64,000 nucleotides of DNA from Caulobacter sp. 602-2 (GCF_011043625.1 NZ_JAAKGT010000004.1:186001-250000); one strand, 5' to 3'. Counted from the stretch's first letter, positions 1-9,244 are shown. Numbers and translations: made by a program. The notes: generated by a model from the letters alone, not told the origin.

Positions 1-843
1 GCCTACAAGGACGAGGCCGGCGACTGGGTCGAGCCGTCGGACGTGGTGATCACCGCCGAGGGCAATGTCCGCACGGCCAAGCACGCCAAGACCGGCGCGC
101 CGATCGTCATCGGCGACATCGAGAAGATGTCGAAGTCCAAGAAGAACGTCGTCGCGCCGGAAGACATCTTCGAGGCCTACGGCGTCGACGCCGCGCGCCT
201 GTTCGTGATGAGCGACAGCCCGCCCGAGCGCGACGTTCAGTGGAGCAATTCGGGCGTCGAGGGCTCGTGGCGCTTCACCCACCGCCTGTGGAACGAGTTC
301 GACAGCCAGCCGGCCGGCGACTTCGCCCACGACGACGCCGACGAGACGGCCCTGGCCCTGCGCAAGGCGGCCCATAAGCTGATCGGCTTCGTCACCGACA
401 GCATCGAGGGCTTCCGCTTCAACAGCGGCGTGGCGCGCCTGTACGAGTTCCTGAACGCCCTGAAGGTCGCCCCGGCCGAAGGCGGTTCGAACGCCGTGCT
501 GGCCGCCCGCGCCGAGGCGCTGGACATCCTGGCCCGCCTGGTCGCGCCGTTCACCCCCCACCTGGCCGAGGAGGCCTGGGTGCGCCTGGGTCGTGACGGC
601 ATGGTGGTCGACGCCCCGTGGCCCAAGGCCGATCCGGCCCTGGCCGCCGACGACGAGCGCGTGCTGCCGATCCAGATCAACGGCAAGCGCCGCGGCGAGA
701 TCAAGGTCAAGGCCGGCGCCCCGGATGACGAGGTGCAGAAAATCGCTCTGGCGGATCCTGCCGTCATGGCCCACCTTGAGGGCGTCACGGTCCGCAAGGT
801 GATCGTGGTCAAAGACCGCATCGTCAACATCGTGGCGAACTGA
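1..843 (+). CDS. leuS: Leucyl-tRNA synthetase, C-terminal part (5' truncated by window edge)
   Basis: Class I aminoacyl-tRNA synthetase that charges tRNA-Leu in the cytoplasm. Only the last 280 residues are present; the frame is open from base 1, so the GTG at 43 is internal. The class I signature KMSKS (EKMSKSKKN, about nt 121-147) binds ATP in the catalytic core. It is followed by the helical anticodon-binding domain and the small C-terminal domain that contacts the tRNA (VLPIQINGKRRGEIKV, near nt 661). The HIGH motif and editing domain lie upstream of the window. lptE begins 3 bp after the stop, and leuS-lptE-holA looks like one operon. Confidence 0.97.
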   Translation, partial: AYKDEAGDWVEPSDVVITAEGNVRTAKHAKTGAPIVIGDIEKMSKSKKNVVAPEDIFEAYGVDAARLFVMSDSPPERDVQWSNSGVEGSWRFTHRLWNEFDSQPAGDFAHDDADETALALRKAAHKLIGFVTDSIEGFRFNSGVARLYEFLNALKVAPAEGGSNAVLAARAEALDILARLVAPFTPHLAEEAWVRLGRDGMVVDAPWPKADPALAADDERVLPIQINGKRRGEIKVKAGAPDDEVQKIALADPAVMAHLEGVTVRKVIVVKDRIVNIVAN

Positions 844-846
844 TCC

Positions 847-1341
847 ATGAAGCGTCTCCTGGCGGCCGCCGCCCTGCTTTCGACCCTCGCCCTGTCGGCC
901 TGCGGCTTCACCCCGCTCTATGGCCAGCACGGCGTCACCGGCGGCCTGGGCGCGATCGAGGTGGTGGCGGCCGACGGCCGCGCCGGCTACCTGCTGCGCG
1001 AGCAGCTGGACGACGCCCTGGCGCGTGATCCCAACGTGCTGGCCTCGCACCGCCTGACCTACAAGGTCGAGGAGAAGCGCTTCGCCCGCGGCGTGCGCGT
1101 CGACAACGTGGCCAACCGCTACGAGCTCAACATGAAGGTCGAGTGGAAGCTCACCGACACGACGACGGGCTCGGAAGTGCGCAAGGGCGTCGCGACGGCG
1201 GTGGTCACCTACGACTCCGCCGACCAGCCCTACGCCGCCATCGCCGCCCAGCAGGACGGCCAGGAGCGCGCCGCCGCCGAGGTCGCCCGCAAGATCCAGC
1301 TGGACCTGGCCGCCTGGCTGGCCGGCAAGGCGCCCGCCTGA
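847..1341 (+). CDS. lptE: LPS-assembly lipoprotein LptE
   Basis: Outer-membrane lipoprotein of 164 aa that plugs the LptD barrel and helps insert lipopolysaccharide. The N terminus is a lipoprotein signal peptide with a clear lipobox (LALSAC, Cys at residue 19), followed by GFTPLYG, the usual start of mature alphaproteobacterial LptE. The rest is an alternating alpha/beta domain with no other membrane segment. Its place between leuS and holA is the usual neighbourhood for lptE in many proteobacteria. The start ATG lies 3 bp after the leuS stop, so translation is probably coupled. Confidence 0.9.
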   Translation: MKRLLAAAALLSTLALSACGFTPLYGQHGVTGGLGAIEVVAADGRAGYLLREQLDDALARDPNVLASHRLTYKVEEKRFARGVRVDNVANRYELNMKVEWKLTDTTTGSEVRKGVATAVVTYDSADQPYAAIAAQQDGQERAAAEVARKIQLDLAAWLAGKAPA

Positions 1342-1345
1342 TCAC

Positions 1346-2401
1346 GTGGCCATCCTTTCCAAGCGGCAGGACGTCGAGCGGTTCCTGAAGGACCCGACCC
1401 CCGACGTCCGCGCCGTCGTCATCTACGGCAAGGACCGCGGCGTGGTGCGCGACCGCGCCACCCAGCTCGCCCACAAGGTGGTCGAGCGGCCCGACGACCC
1501 CTTCGACACCGCCTTGCTGACCGAGGGCGACCTCGACAGCCAGCCCGGCCGTCTTGAAGACGAGCTCGCCGCCCTGTCGATGATGGGCGGCAAGCGGCTC
1601 GTGCGCCTGCGGCTGATGGGCGAGAAGGCCGGTCCCGACAAGCAGGCCGCCGAGGCGCTTACCGCCCATGTCGAAGGCCGGCTGAACCCCGAGGCCTTCT
1701 TCCTGGTCGAGGCCGGGGCCCTGGGCCGCGACTCCGCCCTGCGCAAGACGGGCGAGAAGGCCAACGGCTGCTACGTCATTCCCTGTTACGAGGACGAGGT
1801 CGGCGACATGGCGCGCCTGACCCGCGACGCGCTTTCGCGCGACGGCGTCAGCCTGAACGGCGAGGCGCTGGACCTGTTCGTCAACCGCCTGCCCAAGGAG
1901 CGCGGCGTCGCCCGCGCCGAGATCGAGCGGCTGGCCCTCTATCTGGGTCCCAACAGCGGCGTGGTCGCCACGCCCGCCGACCTGACCGACTTCCTCGGCG
2001 TCGAGCCCGAGGCCTCGCTCAGCGACGCCGCCGCTGACGCCTTCGGCGGCAAGATCGGCGCGGCCCAGGCGGGCCTGCGTCGCGCCGCCCAGGAAGGCGA
2101 GGGCGGTCCGGCCGCCGTGCGGGCCATGGGCTACTATCTGGGCCGCCTGCGCCGCACCCTGACCCTGCACAAGAACGGCGTCGACCTGGGCGCGGCCGCC
2201 AAGGCCTCGGGCGTGTTCTGGAAGACCGAACGCGAGTTCCTGCGCCAGGCCCGGGCCTGGACGCTCGAACATCTTCTGACCGTGCAGCAGGACATCCTGG
2301 TCGCCGACAAGGCCTGCAAGACCTCGGGGTCTCCTGACCAGCTGATCGCCGAACGCCTGGCCCTGCAGATCGCCGGACGGGCGCGACGGCTGGGGCTGTA
2401 G
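1346..2401 (+). CDS. holA: DNA polymerase III, delta subunit
   Basis: Clamp-loader subunit of 351 aa that opens the beta sliding clamp during replication. The N-terminal AAA+-like fold starts with VVIYGKDRGVVRDRA, where other clamp-loader ATPases carry a P-loop; delta normally lacks a functional Walker A motif, as here. The C-terminal third holds the helical collar (around GYYLGRLRRTLTLHKNG). The GTG at 1346 is used because it sits 4 bp after the lptE stop and gives a full-length family member. A repeat-bearing gap of about 200 bp follows, so this is probably the last gene of the leuS operon. Confidence 0.9.
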   Translation: MAILSKRQDVERFLKDPTPDVRAVVIYGKDRGVVRDRATQLAHKVVERPDDPFDTALLTEGDLDSQPGRLEDELAALSMMGGKRLVRLRLMGEKAGPDKQAAEALTAHVEGRLNPEAFFLVEAGALGRDSALRKTGEKANGCYVIPCYEDEVGDMARLTRDALSRDGVSLNGEALDLFVNRLPKERGVARAEIERLALYLGPNSGVVATPADLTDFLGVEPEASLSDAAADAFGGKIGAAQAGLRRAAQEGEGGPAAVRAMGYYLGRLRRTLTLHKNGVDLGAAAKASGVFWKTEREFLRQARAWTLEHLLTVQQDILVADKACKTSGSPDQLIAERLALQIAGRARRLGL

Positions 2402-2407
2402 GCGAAG

Positions 2408-2520
2408 GCCCCCCTCAGTCGCTACGCGACAGCTCCCCCAGAGGGGGAGCATCCTGCGCCTCAGATCCTCTCCCTCCGGGGAGGTGGCTCGGAGGACCGG
2501 AGGGGGCTCGCCGTAGGCGA
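2408..2520. repeat. Intergenic repeat element, copy 1
   Basis: GC-rich element between holA and murJ. Its first half, 2408-2452, contains CTCAGTCGCTACGCGACAGC followed by a CTCCCCC/GGGGGAG inverted pair. Its second half, about 2467-2506, contains CCTCCGGGGAGG and an AGGGGG end. The first half is closely similar to 41022-41068 and the second half resembles 40953-40995. It looks like a palindromic REP-type intergenic repeat rather than a gene. No ORF here has family-like content. Confidence 0.7.
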
Positions 2521-2600
2521 GGCATGCACTTTCCGTCAAACCTCGATGCAGGCGCGCGCGCCTGCTTGACGCCCTCACGCGCAGCGCCCAGAAGCCGGAC

Positions 2601-4238
2601 GTGACCGACACCTCCGCCGCGCCCGAACCGACGTCCGCCCCGCCCGCCAAGAAGGGTGGAGGCCTGCTCAAGTCGTCGATGATCTATTCCGGCCTGACCC
2701 TGGTCAGCCGGCTGATGGGCTTCGTGCGCGATCTCGCGATTTCCTACCGCATGGGGGCCAGCGCCACGCCGGCCGCCGACGCGTTCAACACGGCGCTGGC
2801 CTTCCCCAACCTCTTCCGCCGCTTCTTCGCCGAGGGCGCCTTCGCGGCCGCCTTCGTGCCGGCCTACGCCAAGTCGCTGCAGGAGGACGGCGAGGAGAAG
2901 GCCGACATCCTGGCCGCCGACGCCATGGCCACCCTGGCGGCCGCCACCATCATCATCACCGTGATCTGTCAGCTGGCCATGCCCTGGCTGATGATGCTGA
3001 TCAGCCCCGGCTTCGCCGCCGACCCGGCCAAGTACAAGCTGGCCGTGGTGCTGACCCAGATCACCATGCCCTACCTGCCGTGCATGGCCATCGTGGCGCA
3101 CCTGTCGGGCGTGCTGAACGCCCGCGACAAGTTCATCCTGTCGGCCGGCGCGCCGGTGCTGCTGAACATCGCCACCCTGATCTTCATCCTGCCGCAGACC
3201 AACGCCGTCTCGGCCGCCACCTGGGGCTCGGTGGGCGTGATCGTCGCCGGCGTCGCCCAGGCGGCCCTGCTGGTCTGGGGCGTCAACAAGTCCGGCGCCA
3301 AGGTCCACTGGCGGCTGCCGCGCCTGACGCCCGAGGTGAAGGCCCTGATCGGCAAGGCCATTCCCGGCGCCCTGGCGGCCAGCGCGACCCAGGTCAACAT
3401 CTTCATCTCCGGCAACCTGGCCAGCCACGTCCCCGGCGGCCGCACCTGGCTGGCGACGGCCGACCGGCTCTATCAGCTGCCGCTGGGCCTGGTGGGCGTG
3501 GCCATCGGCGTGGCCCTGCTGCCGCGCCTGGCGCGCGCCGTGAACACCGGCGACGGCGATGACGCCCAGAGCGCCATGGATCAGGCCATCGCGCTCGCAC
3601 TGGCCTTCACCCTGCCGGCCGCCGCGGCACTGGTGGCCATGCCCGGCTTCCTGTCGGACGGTCTCTACACCCGCGGCGAGTTCACCGCCTTCGACGCCAG
3701 CCAGACGGCGTCGGCGCTATTCTTCTACGGCCTGGGCACCCCGGCCTTCGTGCTGCAGCAGCTCTATTCGCGGGCCTTCTTCGCGCGCGGCGACACCAAG
3801 ACGCCGATGCGGTTCGCCCTGATCTCGGTGGCGGTGAACATCGCCTTCGGCATCGTGCTGTTCAATCTGGTGGGCGTGAAGGGCATCGCCGCAGCGACCG
3901 CCATTGCCTCGTGGCTCAATGTCGGTCAGATGGCCTTCACCCTCTGGCGCAAGGGCCACTACGGCCCGTCGGGCCAGACCTGGTCGCGGGTGACCCGCAT
4001 CCTGCTGGCCAGCGTCGGCATGGGCCTCGTCCTGGCGGCGGCCTCGCACTGGCGGCCGCTGATCGAGGCGCCACTGGAGGCGCTGGGCCTGCGCGGCCAT
4101 GTGATCGGCGCCAAGGAAGTCGCCCTCGTCCTGACCGTCCTTGTCGGCGGCGGCCTCTATTTCCCGCTGCTGTTCCTGTTCGGCGGGGTCAAGCCGAGCG
4201 AGCTGAAGGCCGCCCTGCGGCGCGGCAAGGCGACCTAG
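2601..4238 (+). CDS. murJ: Lipid II flippase MurJ (MviN)
   Basis: Inner-membrane protein of 545 aa from the MOP superfamily that flips lipid II for peptidoglycan synthesis. After a Pro/Ala-rich cytoplasmic N terminus, the family signature begins at about residue 24 (SSMIYSGLTLVSRLMGFVRD) and includes FPNLFRRFFAEGAFAAAFVP. About fourteen hydrophobic segments follow. The GTG at 2601 is the only start that keeps the short leader; a start near the family motif would remove it. It is monocistronic, or co-transcribed with trpS 173 bp downstream. No promoter is clear in the repeat-containing gap upstream. Confidence 0.95.
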   Translation: MTDTSAAPEPTSAPPAKKGGGLLKSSMIYSGLTLVSRLMGFVRDLAISYRMGASATPAADAFNTALAFPNLFRRFFAEGAFAAAFVPAYAKSLQEDGEEKADILAADAMATLAAATIIITVICQLAMPWLMMLISPGFAADPAKYKLAVVLTQITMPYLPCMAIVAHLSGVLNARDKFILSAGAPVLLNIATLIFILPQTNAVSAATWGSVGVIVAGVAQAALLVWGVNKSGAKVHWRLPRLTPEVKALIGKAIPGALAASATQVNIFISGNLASHVPGGRTWLATADRLYQLPLGLVGVAIGVALLPRLARAVNTGDGDDAQSAMDQAIALALAFTLPAAAALVAMPGFLSDGLYTRGEFTAFDASQTASALFFYGLGTPAFVLQQLYSRAFFARGDTKTPMRFALISVAVNIAFGIVLFNLVGVKGIAAATAIASWLNVGQMAFTLWRKGHYGPSGQTWSRVTRILLASVGMGLVLAAASHWRPLIEAPLEALGLRGHVIGAKEVALVLTVLVGGGLYFPLLFLFGGVKPSELKAALRRGKAT

Positions 4239-4411
4239 AGCCTTGTCGCAAGGGCGCGGGGACGGTAACGAGCATGCCCATGGCTTTGATCGGTTCCCTC
4301 GCGCCGCGATGGCGCAGCTTCCGCTGAACCCGATCGCCGCGTCTGCGGACGCGGCCCGCGCCCTCGTGCGCGCCGCCATTCCGACCGTTTCCGACATCCA
4401 AGGCTGAAGCC

Positions 4412-5455
4412 ATGACCGACCAAGCTCCCGTCGCCTACGCGGGTCCCAAGCGCATCCTGTCCGGGATCCAGGCCTCCGGGGCCCTGCACCTGGGCAACTA
4501 TCTCGGCGCCCTCAAGCGCTTCGTCGACATCCAGGACGAAGAGCCCTTCATCTTCGTCGCCGACATGCACGCCATCACCGTCTGGCAGGACCCGGCGGTG
4601 TTGGCCCAGCAGACCCGCGAGATCGCCTGCGCCTACATCGCCGCGGGCCTGGACCCCAAGAAGGCGACGATCTTCCCGCAGTCGGCCGTGCCGGCCCACG
4701 CGGAACTCGCCTGGATCTTCAACTGCGTGGCGCGCCTGGGCTGGCTCGACCGCATGACCCAGTTCAAGGAAAAGAGCGGCAAGCACAAGGAGCGCAGCTC
4801 GGTAGGCCTCTACACCTACCCGGTGCTGCAGGCCGCCGACATCCTGCTCTACAAGGCCACCCACGTGCCGGTGGGCGAGGACCAGAAGCAGCACCTGGAA
4901 CTGACCCGCGACATCGCCCAGAAGTTCAACAACGACTTCGGCGCCCCGGGCGGCCAGCCGGCCTTCTTCCCGGTCACCGAGCCGGTGATCGAGGGTCCCG
5001 CCACCCGCGTCATGAGCCTGCGCGACGGCACGGCCAAGATGAGCAAGTCCGACCCGTCGGACGCCTCGCGCATCAACCTGATGGACGACGCCGACGCCAT
5101 CGCCGCCAAGATCCGCAAGGCCAAGACCGATCCCGAGCCGCTGCCGGAAACCGTCGAAGGCCTGGCCGAGCGTCCGGAAGCCCGCAACCTCGTGGACATC
5201 TACGCGGCCCTGTCGAGCACCACCCGCGCCAAGGTCATCGAGGAGTTCGGCGGCAAGGGCTTCGGCACGTTCAAGCCGGCCCTGGCCGAGCTGGCGGTCG
5301 AGGTCATGAGCCCGATCGGCGCGCGCATGCGCGAGCTGACCGGCGACCCGGCCCAGATCGACGCCATCCTCAAGGACGGCGCCGAGCGCGCCCGCGCCGT
5401 GGCCGATCCGGTCGTGGCCGAGACCAAGAAGCTGGTCGGCTTCTGGGGCGCGTAA
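4412..5455 (+). CDS. trpS: Tryptophanyl-tRNA synthetase
   Basis: Class I synthetase of 347 aa that charges tRNA-Trp. The Rossmann core carries the HIGH-type motif as HLGNY (residues about 28-32, after [19 protein letters not shown]) and the KMSKS loop in [12 protein letters not shown] (about residue 210). The helical anticodon region follows. Length is normal for bacterial TrpRS. The ATG at 4412 is preceded by a weak AAGGCTGAAG ribosome-binding stretch. The 173 bp after murJ hold no recognisable gene; a short hairpin there has no T-run. Confidence 0.97.
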   Translation: MTDQAPVAYAGPKRILSGIQASGALHLGNYLGALKRFVDIQDEEPFIFVADMHAITVWQDPAVLAQQTREIACAYIAAGLDPKKATIFPQSAVPAHAELAWIFNCVARLGWLDRMTQFKEKSGKHKERSSVGLYTYPVLQAADILLYKATHVPVGEDQKQHLELTRDIAQKFNNDFGAPGGQPAFFPVTEPVIEGPATRVMSLRDGTAKMSKSDPSDASRINLMDDADAIAAKIRKAKTDPEPLPETVEGLAERPEARNLVDIYAALSSTTRAKVIEEFGGKGFGTFKPALAELAVEVMSPIGARMRELTGDPAQIDAILKDGAERARAVADPVVAETKKLVGFWGA

Positions 5456-5461
5456 GGAATA

Positions 5462-5622
5462 TCCCTCTCCCGGAGGGGAGAGGGCGGGGCCCAGGCGATA
5501 GCCTGGGAGGGTGAGGGGTGACGGCGTCTGACGTCGTGCCGGCACGCCGGTCAGCTTCGTAACCCCTCATCCTCCCACCGCTGCGCGGCGGGCCCCTCCT
5601 TCTCCCTCTGGGAGAAGGTGAA
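5462..5622. repeat. Intergenic repeat pair, copy 2 (two elements in opposite orientation)
   Basis: Two related GC-rich palindromic elements fill the trpS-nfuA gap. One (about 5462-5519) has CTCCCGGAGGGGAG and ends in GTGAGGGGT. The other (about 5561-5622) starts with ACCCCTCATCCTCCCACC and ends in CTCTGGGAGAAGG, so it is roughly inverted relative to the first. This CTC-rich family is common between genes of Caulobacter-type genomes, as far as I recall. No coding potential is evident. Confidence 0.65.
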
Positions 5623-5669
5623 ACAAGGCGGGTCTTGCTCTCCGCCCTCGCAAGGGCCACATGTCCGGC

Positions 5670-6242
5670 ATGTTCATCCAGACCGAAACCACGCCCAATC
5701 CCGACGTGCTGAAGTTCCTCCCCGGCCGCGAGGTCCTGGTGGACGGCGCGCGGGAATTCCGCACCCCCGAGGAGGGCGAGGCCTCGCCGCTGGCCGACGC
5801 CCTGTTCCGCCTCGGCGACGTGACGCGGGTGTTCTTCGGTCCGGACTTCCTGACGGTGACCAAGGGCGAGGACGCCCAGTGGCCGCACCTGAAGGCCCCG
5901 ATCCTGGCGGCGATCATGGATCACTTCACCAGCGGCCGCCCGCTGCTGGTGAGCGAGGAGGCCGCCGGCGGCCACGACGAGGACGGCGTCTACGACGACG
6001 AAGCCGCCCAGATCGTCTCCGAGATCAAGGAACTGCTCGACACCCGCATCCGTCCGGCCGTGGCCCAGGACGGCGGCGACATCGTCTTCAGCCGCTTCGA
6101 GCCGGCCACCGGCGTCGTCTGGCTGCACATGCGCGGCGCCTGCTCGGGCTGCCCCTCGTCGTCGGCGACGCTGAAGTCGGGGGTCGAGAACATGCTCAAG
6201 CACTACGTGCCGGAAGTGACCCGGGTCGAGCAGACGCTCTGA
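5670..6242 (+). CDS. NfuA/NifU-type Fe-S cluster scaffold protein
   Basis: Cytoplasmic Fe-S carrier of 190 aa that passes clusters to apo-proteins. The N-terminal Nfu_N domain starts MFIQTETTPNPDVLKFLPG, which fixes the start at the second ATG (5670), three codons inside the longest frame. The C-terminal NifU domain has the cluster-binding CxxC in RGACSGCPSS. This two-domain form is the usual alphaproteobacterial and mitochondrial NFU1 type. It stands alone between a repeat-filled gap and a nitroreductase-like gene. Confidence 0.92.
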   Translation: MFIQTETTPNPDVLKFLPGREVLVDGAREFRTPEEGEASPLADALFRLGDVTRVFFGPDFLTVTKGEDAQWPHLKAPILAAIMDHFTSGRPLLVSEEAAGGHDEDGVYDDEAAQIVSEIKELLDTRIRPAVAQDGGDIVFSRFEPATGVVWLHMRGACSGCPSSSATLKSGVENMLKHYVPEVTRVEQTL

Positions 6243-6309
6243 TCTTCCCGGTCCCGGGGCTGCTTTTCGGCCCCGGGCGCCTTGCGCGATCCGTCGGGAT
6301 CCCCATACT

Positions 6310-6326
6310 GTAACTACATAAGTTGC
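6310..6326. promoter_or_regulatory. Candidate operator: imperfect inverted repeat upstream of the nitroreductase gene
   Basis: GTAACT-acata-AGTTGC forms a 6-bp inverted repeat with one mismatch and a 5-bp spacer, in an AT-rich patch (6304-6345) that stands out from its GC-rich surroundings. It ends 27 bp before the ATG at 6354. Spaced ACT/AGT half-sites are typical of small winged-helix regulators, but no regulator gene is adjacent. This is a prediction only. Confidence 0.4.
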
Positions 6327-6353
6327 GATTATGGTTTCCTATAAGGATCGCTG

Positions 6354-6941
6354 ATGTCCAAGCTCGACACCGCCGCTCTCGCCCAGCTGTTCACCGAGGC
6401 GCGCACGCGCAACGGCTGGAAGTCCGACCCCGTGCCGGAAGCGGTGCTGCGCGAACTGTACCACCTGGTGAAGTTCGGCCCGACCGCCGCCAACGCCACC
6501 CCGGCCCGTTTCATCTTCGTGACCAGCCCGGAAGCCAAGGAAAAGCTGGCCGCCCTGTCGTCGGGCTCCAACGCCCCGAAGATCCTGGCCGCGCCGGTCA
6601 CCGTCATCGTCGGCTACGACCTCGATTTCCCCGAGACCCTCGACAAGCTGTTCCCGCACGCCCCGGGCGCCAAGAACTGGTTCAGCGATCCGGTCGCCAA
6701 GGAATGGGGCGCGCTGCGCAACAGCTCGCTGCAGGGCGGCTACTTCATCCTGGCGGCTCGGGCGCTTGGCCTGGACGTCGGTCCGATGTCGGGCTTCGAC
6801 AACGCCGGCGTCGACGCGGCCTTCTTCGAGGGCACCAACATCAAGAGCAACTTCATCGCCTCGATCGGCTACGGCACCGACGAGGGCCTGTTCCCGCGCA
6901 ACCCGCGCCTGGACTTCGAGGAAGCCGCCCAGATCCTCTGA
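6354..6941 (+). CDS. Nitroreductase-family protein, RutE-like (probable malonic semialdehyde reductase)
   Basis: FMN-dependent oxidoreductase of 195 aa. The sequence follows the RutE/HadB subgroup of nitroreductases: [16 protein letters not shown] near residue 42 (flavin-phosphate region), the central [20 protein letters not shown] helix, and [12 protein letters not shown], a conserved RutE segment. RutE reduces malonic semialdehyde to 3-hydroxypropionate in pyrimidine degradation, but no other rut genes are in view, so the physiological substrate is uncertain. A good AAGGA site lies 7 bp before the ATG, and a candidate operator lies at 6310-6326. Confidence 0.85.
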   Translation: MSKLDTAALAQLFTEARTRNGWKSDPVPEAVLRELYHLVKFGPTAANATPARFIFVTSPEAKEKLAALSSGSNAPKILAAPVTVIVGYDLDFPETLDKLFPHAPGAKNWFSDPVAKEWGALRNSSLQGGYFILAARALGLDVGPMSGFDNAGVDAAFFEGTNIKSNFIASIGYGTDEGLFPRNPRLDFEEAAQIL

Positions 6942-7013
6942 TCCGGGGCCTTCTGGTCATCGCCCGTGAAGCCGGGCGATGACGGCGAGGGGAGGGCGCG
7001 CTAGAACCACGGC

Positions 7014-7676
7014 ATGACCCTCCGTCTCGCGCTCATCGCCGCGCCGCTGGCCCTGCTGGCCGCCTGCGGCCCCGCCGAAAAGACCCCCGCCCAGTCCTCG
7101 GGCAAGCCCGACGCGGCCGCGCCGCAAGCGGCCAAGCCGGCCGACGGCCAGGCCGTGATCAGGATCACCCCCTATACGGGCGGCCCGCTGCAGGTGGGCG
7201 CCGCGGGCGTGGGCCCCATCACCGCCGCCACCGCCTTCGACCAGGCGACGATCCAGGCCCTGTTCCCCAAGGCCGTGGTCAAGAGCGCCTTCATCCACGT
7301 CGGCGACGGCCCGCCCGGGCCGATCATCACCGTCGAGCAGGACAACGTCCCGCTGCTGGAGATCGGCAAGGGCGCCGACGGCGGCATCGCCGAGATCCGC
7401 CTGGCCGCTGGCGACGTGCGCGGTCCCAAGGGCGAGAGCCTGCTGGCCAAGTGGGCCGCCCTGGGCTTCACCACGGGCCAGTGCCGGGCCGGCGAGGGCC
7501 GCACCGTCAACCAAACCGTTTGCGTGCGCCCCGAGGCCCCGACGGTCTCCTACGTCTTCGGCGTGCCCGGCTGGACCAAGGGCGGCGTGCCCGACGAGGC
7601 GACGCTGAAGGCCAAGGCCCAGCTCAACGAATTCGTCTGGCGTCCGGCCGAGACCGCCCAGGTCGGGGCCGCCTGA
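7014..7676 (+). CDS. Putative lipoprotein, DUF1131-like
   Basis: Predicted envelope lipoprotein of 220 aa. A signal peptide ends in the lipobox LLAAC (Cys at about residue 18), followed by a low-complexity Ala/Pro/Lys linker (residues 20-48). The globular part starts with [12 protein letters not shown] and includes [21 protein letters not shown], which resembles the DUF1131 family (E. coli YfeY, an RpoE-regulated lipoprotein). I assign this by pattern, not by alignment. Two cysteines (in TGQCRAGEG and NQTVCVRPE) could form a disulphide. tsaB starts 2 bp after the stop, so the genes are co-transcribed. Confidence 0.7.
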   Translation: MTLRLALIAAPLALLAACGPAEKTPAQSSGKPDAAAPQAAKPADGQAVIRITPYTGGPLQVGAAGVGPITAATAFDQATIQALFPKAVVKSAFIHVGDGPPGPIITVEQDNVPLLEIGKGADGGIAEIRLAAGDVRGPKGESLLAKWAALGFTTGQCRAGEGRTVNQTVCVRPEAPTVSYVFGVPGWTKGGVPDEATLKAKAQLNEFVWRPAETAQVGAA

Positions 7677-7678
7677 TC

Positions 7679-8323
7679 TTGCGCGTTCTTTCCGTCGACA
7701 CCTGCCTGGCGGCCTCGTCGGTCGCCGTGATCGAGGACGGCCGCGTCCTGGCCGCCCGCAGCGAACCCATGACCCGCGGCCACCAGGAGCGCATCGCGCC
7801 CCTGGCCAAGGAGATCGCCGCCGAGGCCGGGATCGCCTTCGCCGATCTCGACCGCATCGCCGTCACCGTCGGCCCCGGCTCGTTCACCGGCCTGCGCGTG
7901 GGCCTGTCCTTCGCCAAGGGCCTGGCGCAGGCCCTTGGCATCCCCTGCGTCGGGATCAACAGCCTGGAGGCCCTGGCGGCCTCCTCGGGGGCGTCCGGCT
8001 TCGTCGCCGCCGCCCTCGACGCCAAGATGGGCCAGGTCTACCTGCAGGTCTTCGACGGCGGGACCGCCCTGATGGCCCCCGACGCCCTCGACATCGGCTC
8101 GGCGACCGCCCGCCTGGCCGAGCTTTATTCCGGCGGGCCGGCCACCCTTGTGGGTACCGGCGCGACCCTGCTGGACGGCGTGCTGCCCGACGCCGCGCGC
8201 CTCGACCTGGCCGTCGCCGACCCTGCGGCCATCGCCCGCCTGGCGGCCGCGCGTCCGGCTCCGACCCATTCGCCCCGGCCGCTTTATCTGCGCGCGCCCT
8301 ACGCCACGATGCCGGCCGCATGA
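7679..8323 (+). CDS. tsaB: tRNA N6-threonylcarbamoyladenosine biosynthesis protein TsaB
   Basis: Protein of 214 aa that supports TsaD in making t6A37 in ANN-decoding tRNAs. The ASKHA fold starts with [15 protein letters not shown] and contains the signature [20 protein letters not shown] near residue 62. The frame is open further upstream, but the domain begins at the TTG at 7679, two bases after the preceding stop, which I take as the start. The stop overlaps the rimI start by 4 bp (ATGA). The tsaB-rimI pair is a common arrangement. Confidence 0.92.
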   Translation: MRVLSVDTCLAASSVAVIEDGRVLAARSEPMTRGHQERIAPLAKEIAAEAGIAFADLDRIAVTVGPGSFTGLRVGLSFAKGLAQALGIPCVGINSLEALAASSGASGFVAAALDAKMGQVYLQVFDGGTALMAPDALDIGSATARLAELYSGGPATLVGTGATLLDGVLPDAARLDLAVADPAAIARLAAARPAPTHSPRPLYLRAPYATMPAA

Positions 8324-8772
8324 ACCTGCGTCCCGTCGGATTGGAAGCGTGCTGGGACCTGGCCGACCTGCACGAGAAGGCCTTCGACCGGCCCTGGGCC
8401 CCGACCGAGTTCGAGGCCCTGCTGAACTCGCCCGGCGTGTTCGCCGTGCTCGGCTCTTCGGGCGAGCCGGAGGCGCCGCGCGGCTTCATCCTGTGCCGCG
8501 CCATCGCCGGCGAGGCCGAGATCCTGACCATCGCCGTAGACCCGGCCGCTCGCCGGCGCGGCTGGGGCGCGGCCCTGGTCGAGATGGCGGCCGGGATCGC
8601 GACCGAGACGGGGGCCTTCGACCTCTTCCTGGAGGTCGCGGCCGACAACGCCGCGGCCATCGGCCTCTACGGCGCCACGGGCTTTTCGCAAGTGGGTCTC
8701 AGGAAGGGCTATTATCCCCACCCCGACGGCGCGAAGGACGCCGTCGTCATGCGGCGGGCGCTTAACACTTAG
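8320..8772 (+). CDS. rimI: Ribosomal protein S18-alanine N-acetyltransferase RimI (GNAT)
   Basis: GNAT acetyltransferase of 150 aa. The acetyl-CoA binding motif A is [20 protein letters not shown] (about residues 68-87), with the Q/RxxGxG/A loop read as RRRGWGA. The motif B region [20 protein letters not shown] follows. RimI acetylates the N terminus of ribosomal protein S18 in E. coli; the link with tsaB is conserved across bacteria. Translation is coupled to tsaB through the 4-bp overlap. Confidence 0.9.
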   Translation: MNLRPVGLEACWDLADLHEKAFDRPWAPTEFEALLNSPGVFAVLGSSGEPEAPRGFILCRAIAGEAEILTIAVDPAARRRGWGAALVEMAAGIATETGAFDLFLEVAADNAAAIGLYGATGFSQVGLRKGYYPHPDGAKDAVVMRRALNT

Positions 8773-8819
8773 GAACCGATTGCCTATTGTGCCCGCGAAT
8801 CCCCGACGGAGACGCCGCC

Positions 8820-9227
8820 TTGGACCGCCTCGAAAAGCTCTGCATCGAAAAAGGCATGCGCATGACCGACCAGCGTCGGGTCATCGCGCGCGTACTGTCG
8901 TCGGCCGACGACCACCCGGACGTCGAGGAGCTGCACCGTCGGGCCCACGCCATCGACCCGCACATCTCGATCGCCACGGTCTACCGCACCGTTCGCCTGT
9001 TCGAGGAGAGCGGCATCATCGAGCGTCACGACTTCCGTGACGGCCGTTCGCGCTACGAAGAGACGCCGACCCATCACCACGACCACCTGATCGACATGAA
9101 GACCGGCAAGGTCGTCGAGTTCGTGGACGAGGAGATCGAGGCTCTGCAGCACGCGATCGCCAAGAAGCTCGGCTACAAGCTGATCGATCACCGCCTCGAA
9201 CTCTACGGCGTGCCGATCGAAGAGTGA
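8820..9227 (+). CDS. fur: Ferric uptake regulator Fur
   Basis: Iron-responsive repressor of 135 aa. The N-terminal winged helix includes GMRMTDQRRVIARVL and the recognition segment HISIATVYRTVRLFEE. The metal site has the Fur signature HHHDHLIDMKTGKVVEF. The structural CxxC pairs of E. coli Fur are absent; one cysteine is present near the N terminus. I chose TTG at 8820 over TTG at 8787 because DRLEKLCIEKGMRMTD is where related Caulobacter Fur proteins begin and because CGGAGA lies 8 bp upstream. A strong terminator follows. The siderophore receptor at 50.3 kb is a plausible target. Confidence 0.9.
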   Translation: MDRLEKLCIEKGMRMTDQRRVIARVLSSADDHPDVEELHRRAHAIDPHISIATVYRTVRLFEESGIIERHDFRDGRSRYEETPTHHHDHLIDMKTGKVVEFVDEEIEALQHAIAKKLGYKLIDHRLELYGVPIEE

Positions 9228-9244
9228 TTGACCTGGATCAAGAC

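Noticed and set aside
1205..2671. Long minus-strand frame (488 codons) over holA
   Set aside because: It is antisense to lptE and holA, consists of Gly/Arg/Ala/Gln-rich translation typical of high-GC shadows, and has no motifs. The same applies to many other long antisense frames in the window.
6253..6277. Terminator after the NfuA-like gene
   Set aside because: CCCGGGGC/GCCCCGGG is a good stem, but no T-run follows, so I do not call it a terminator.
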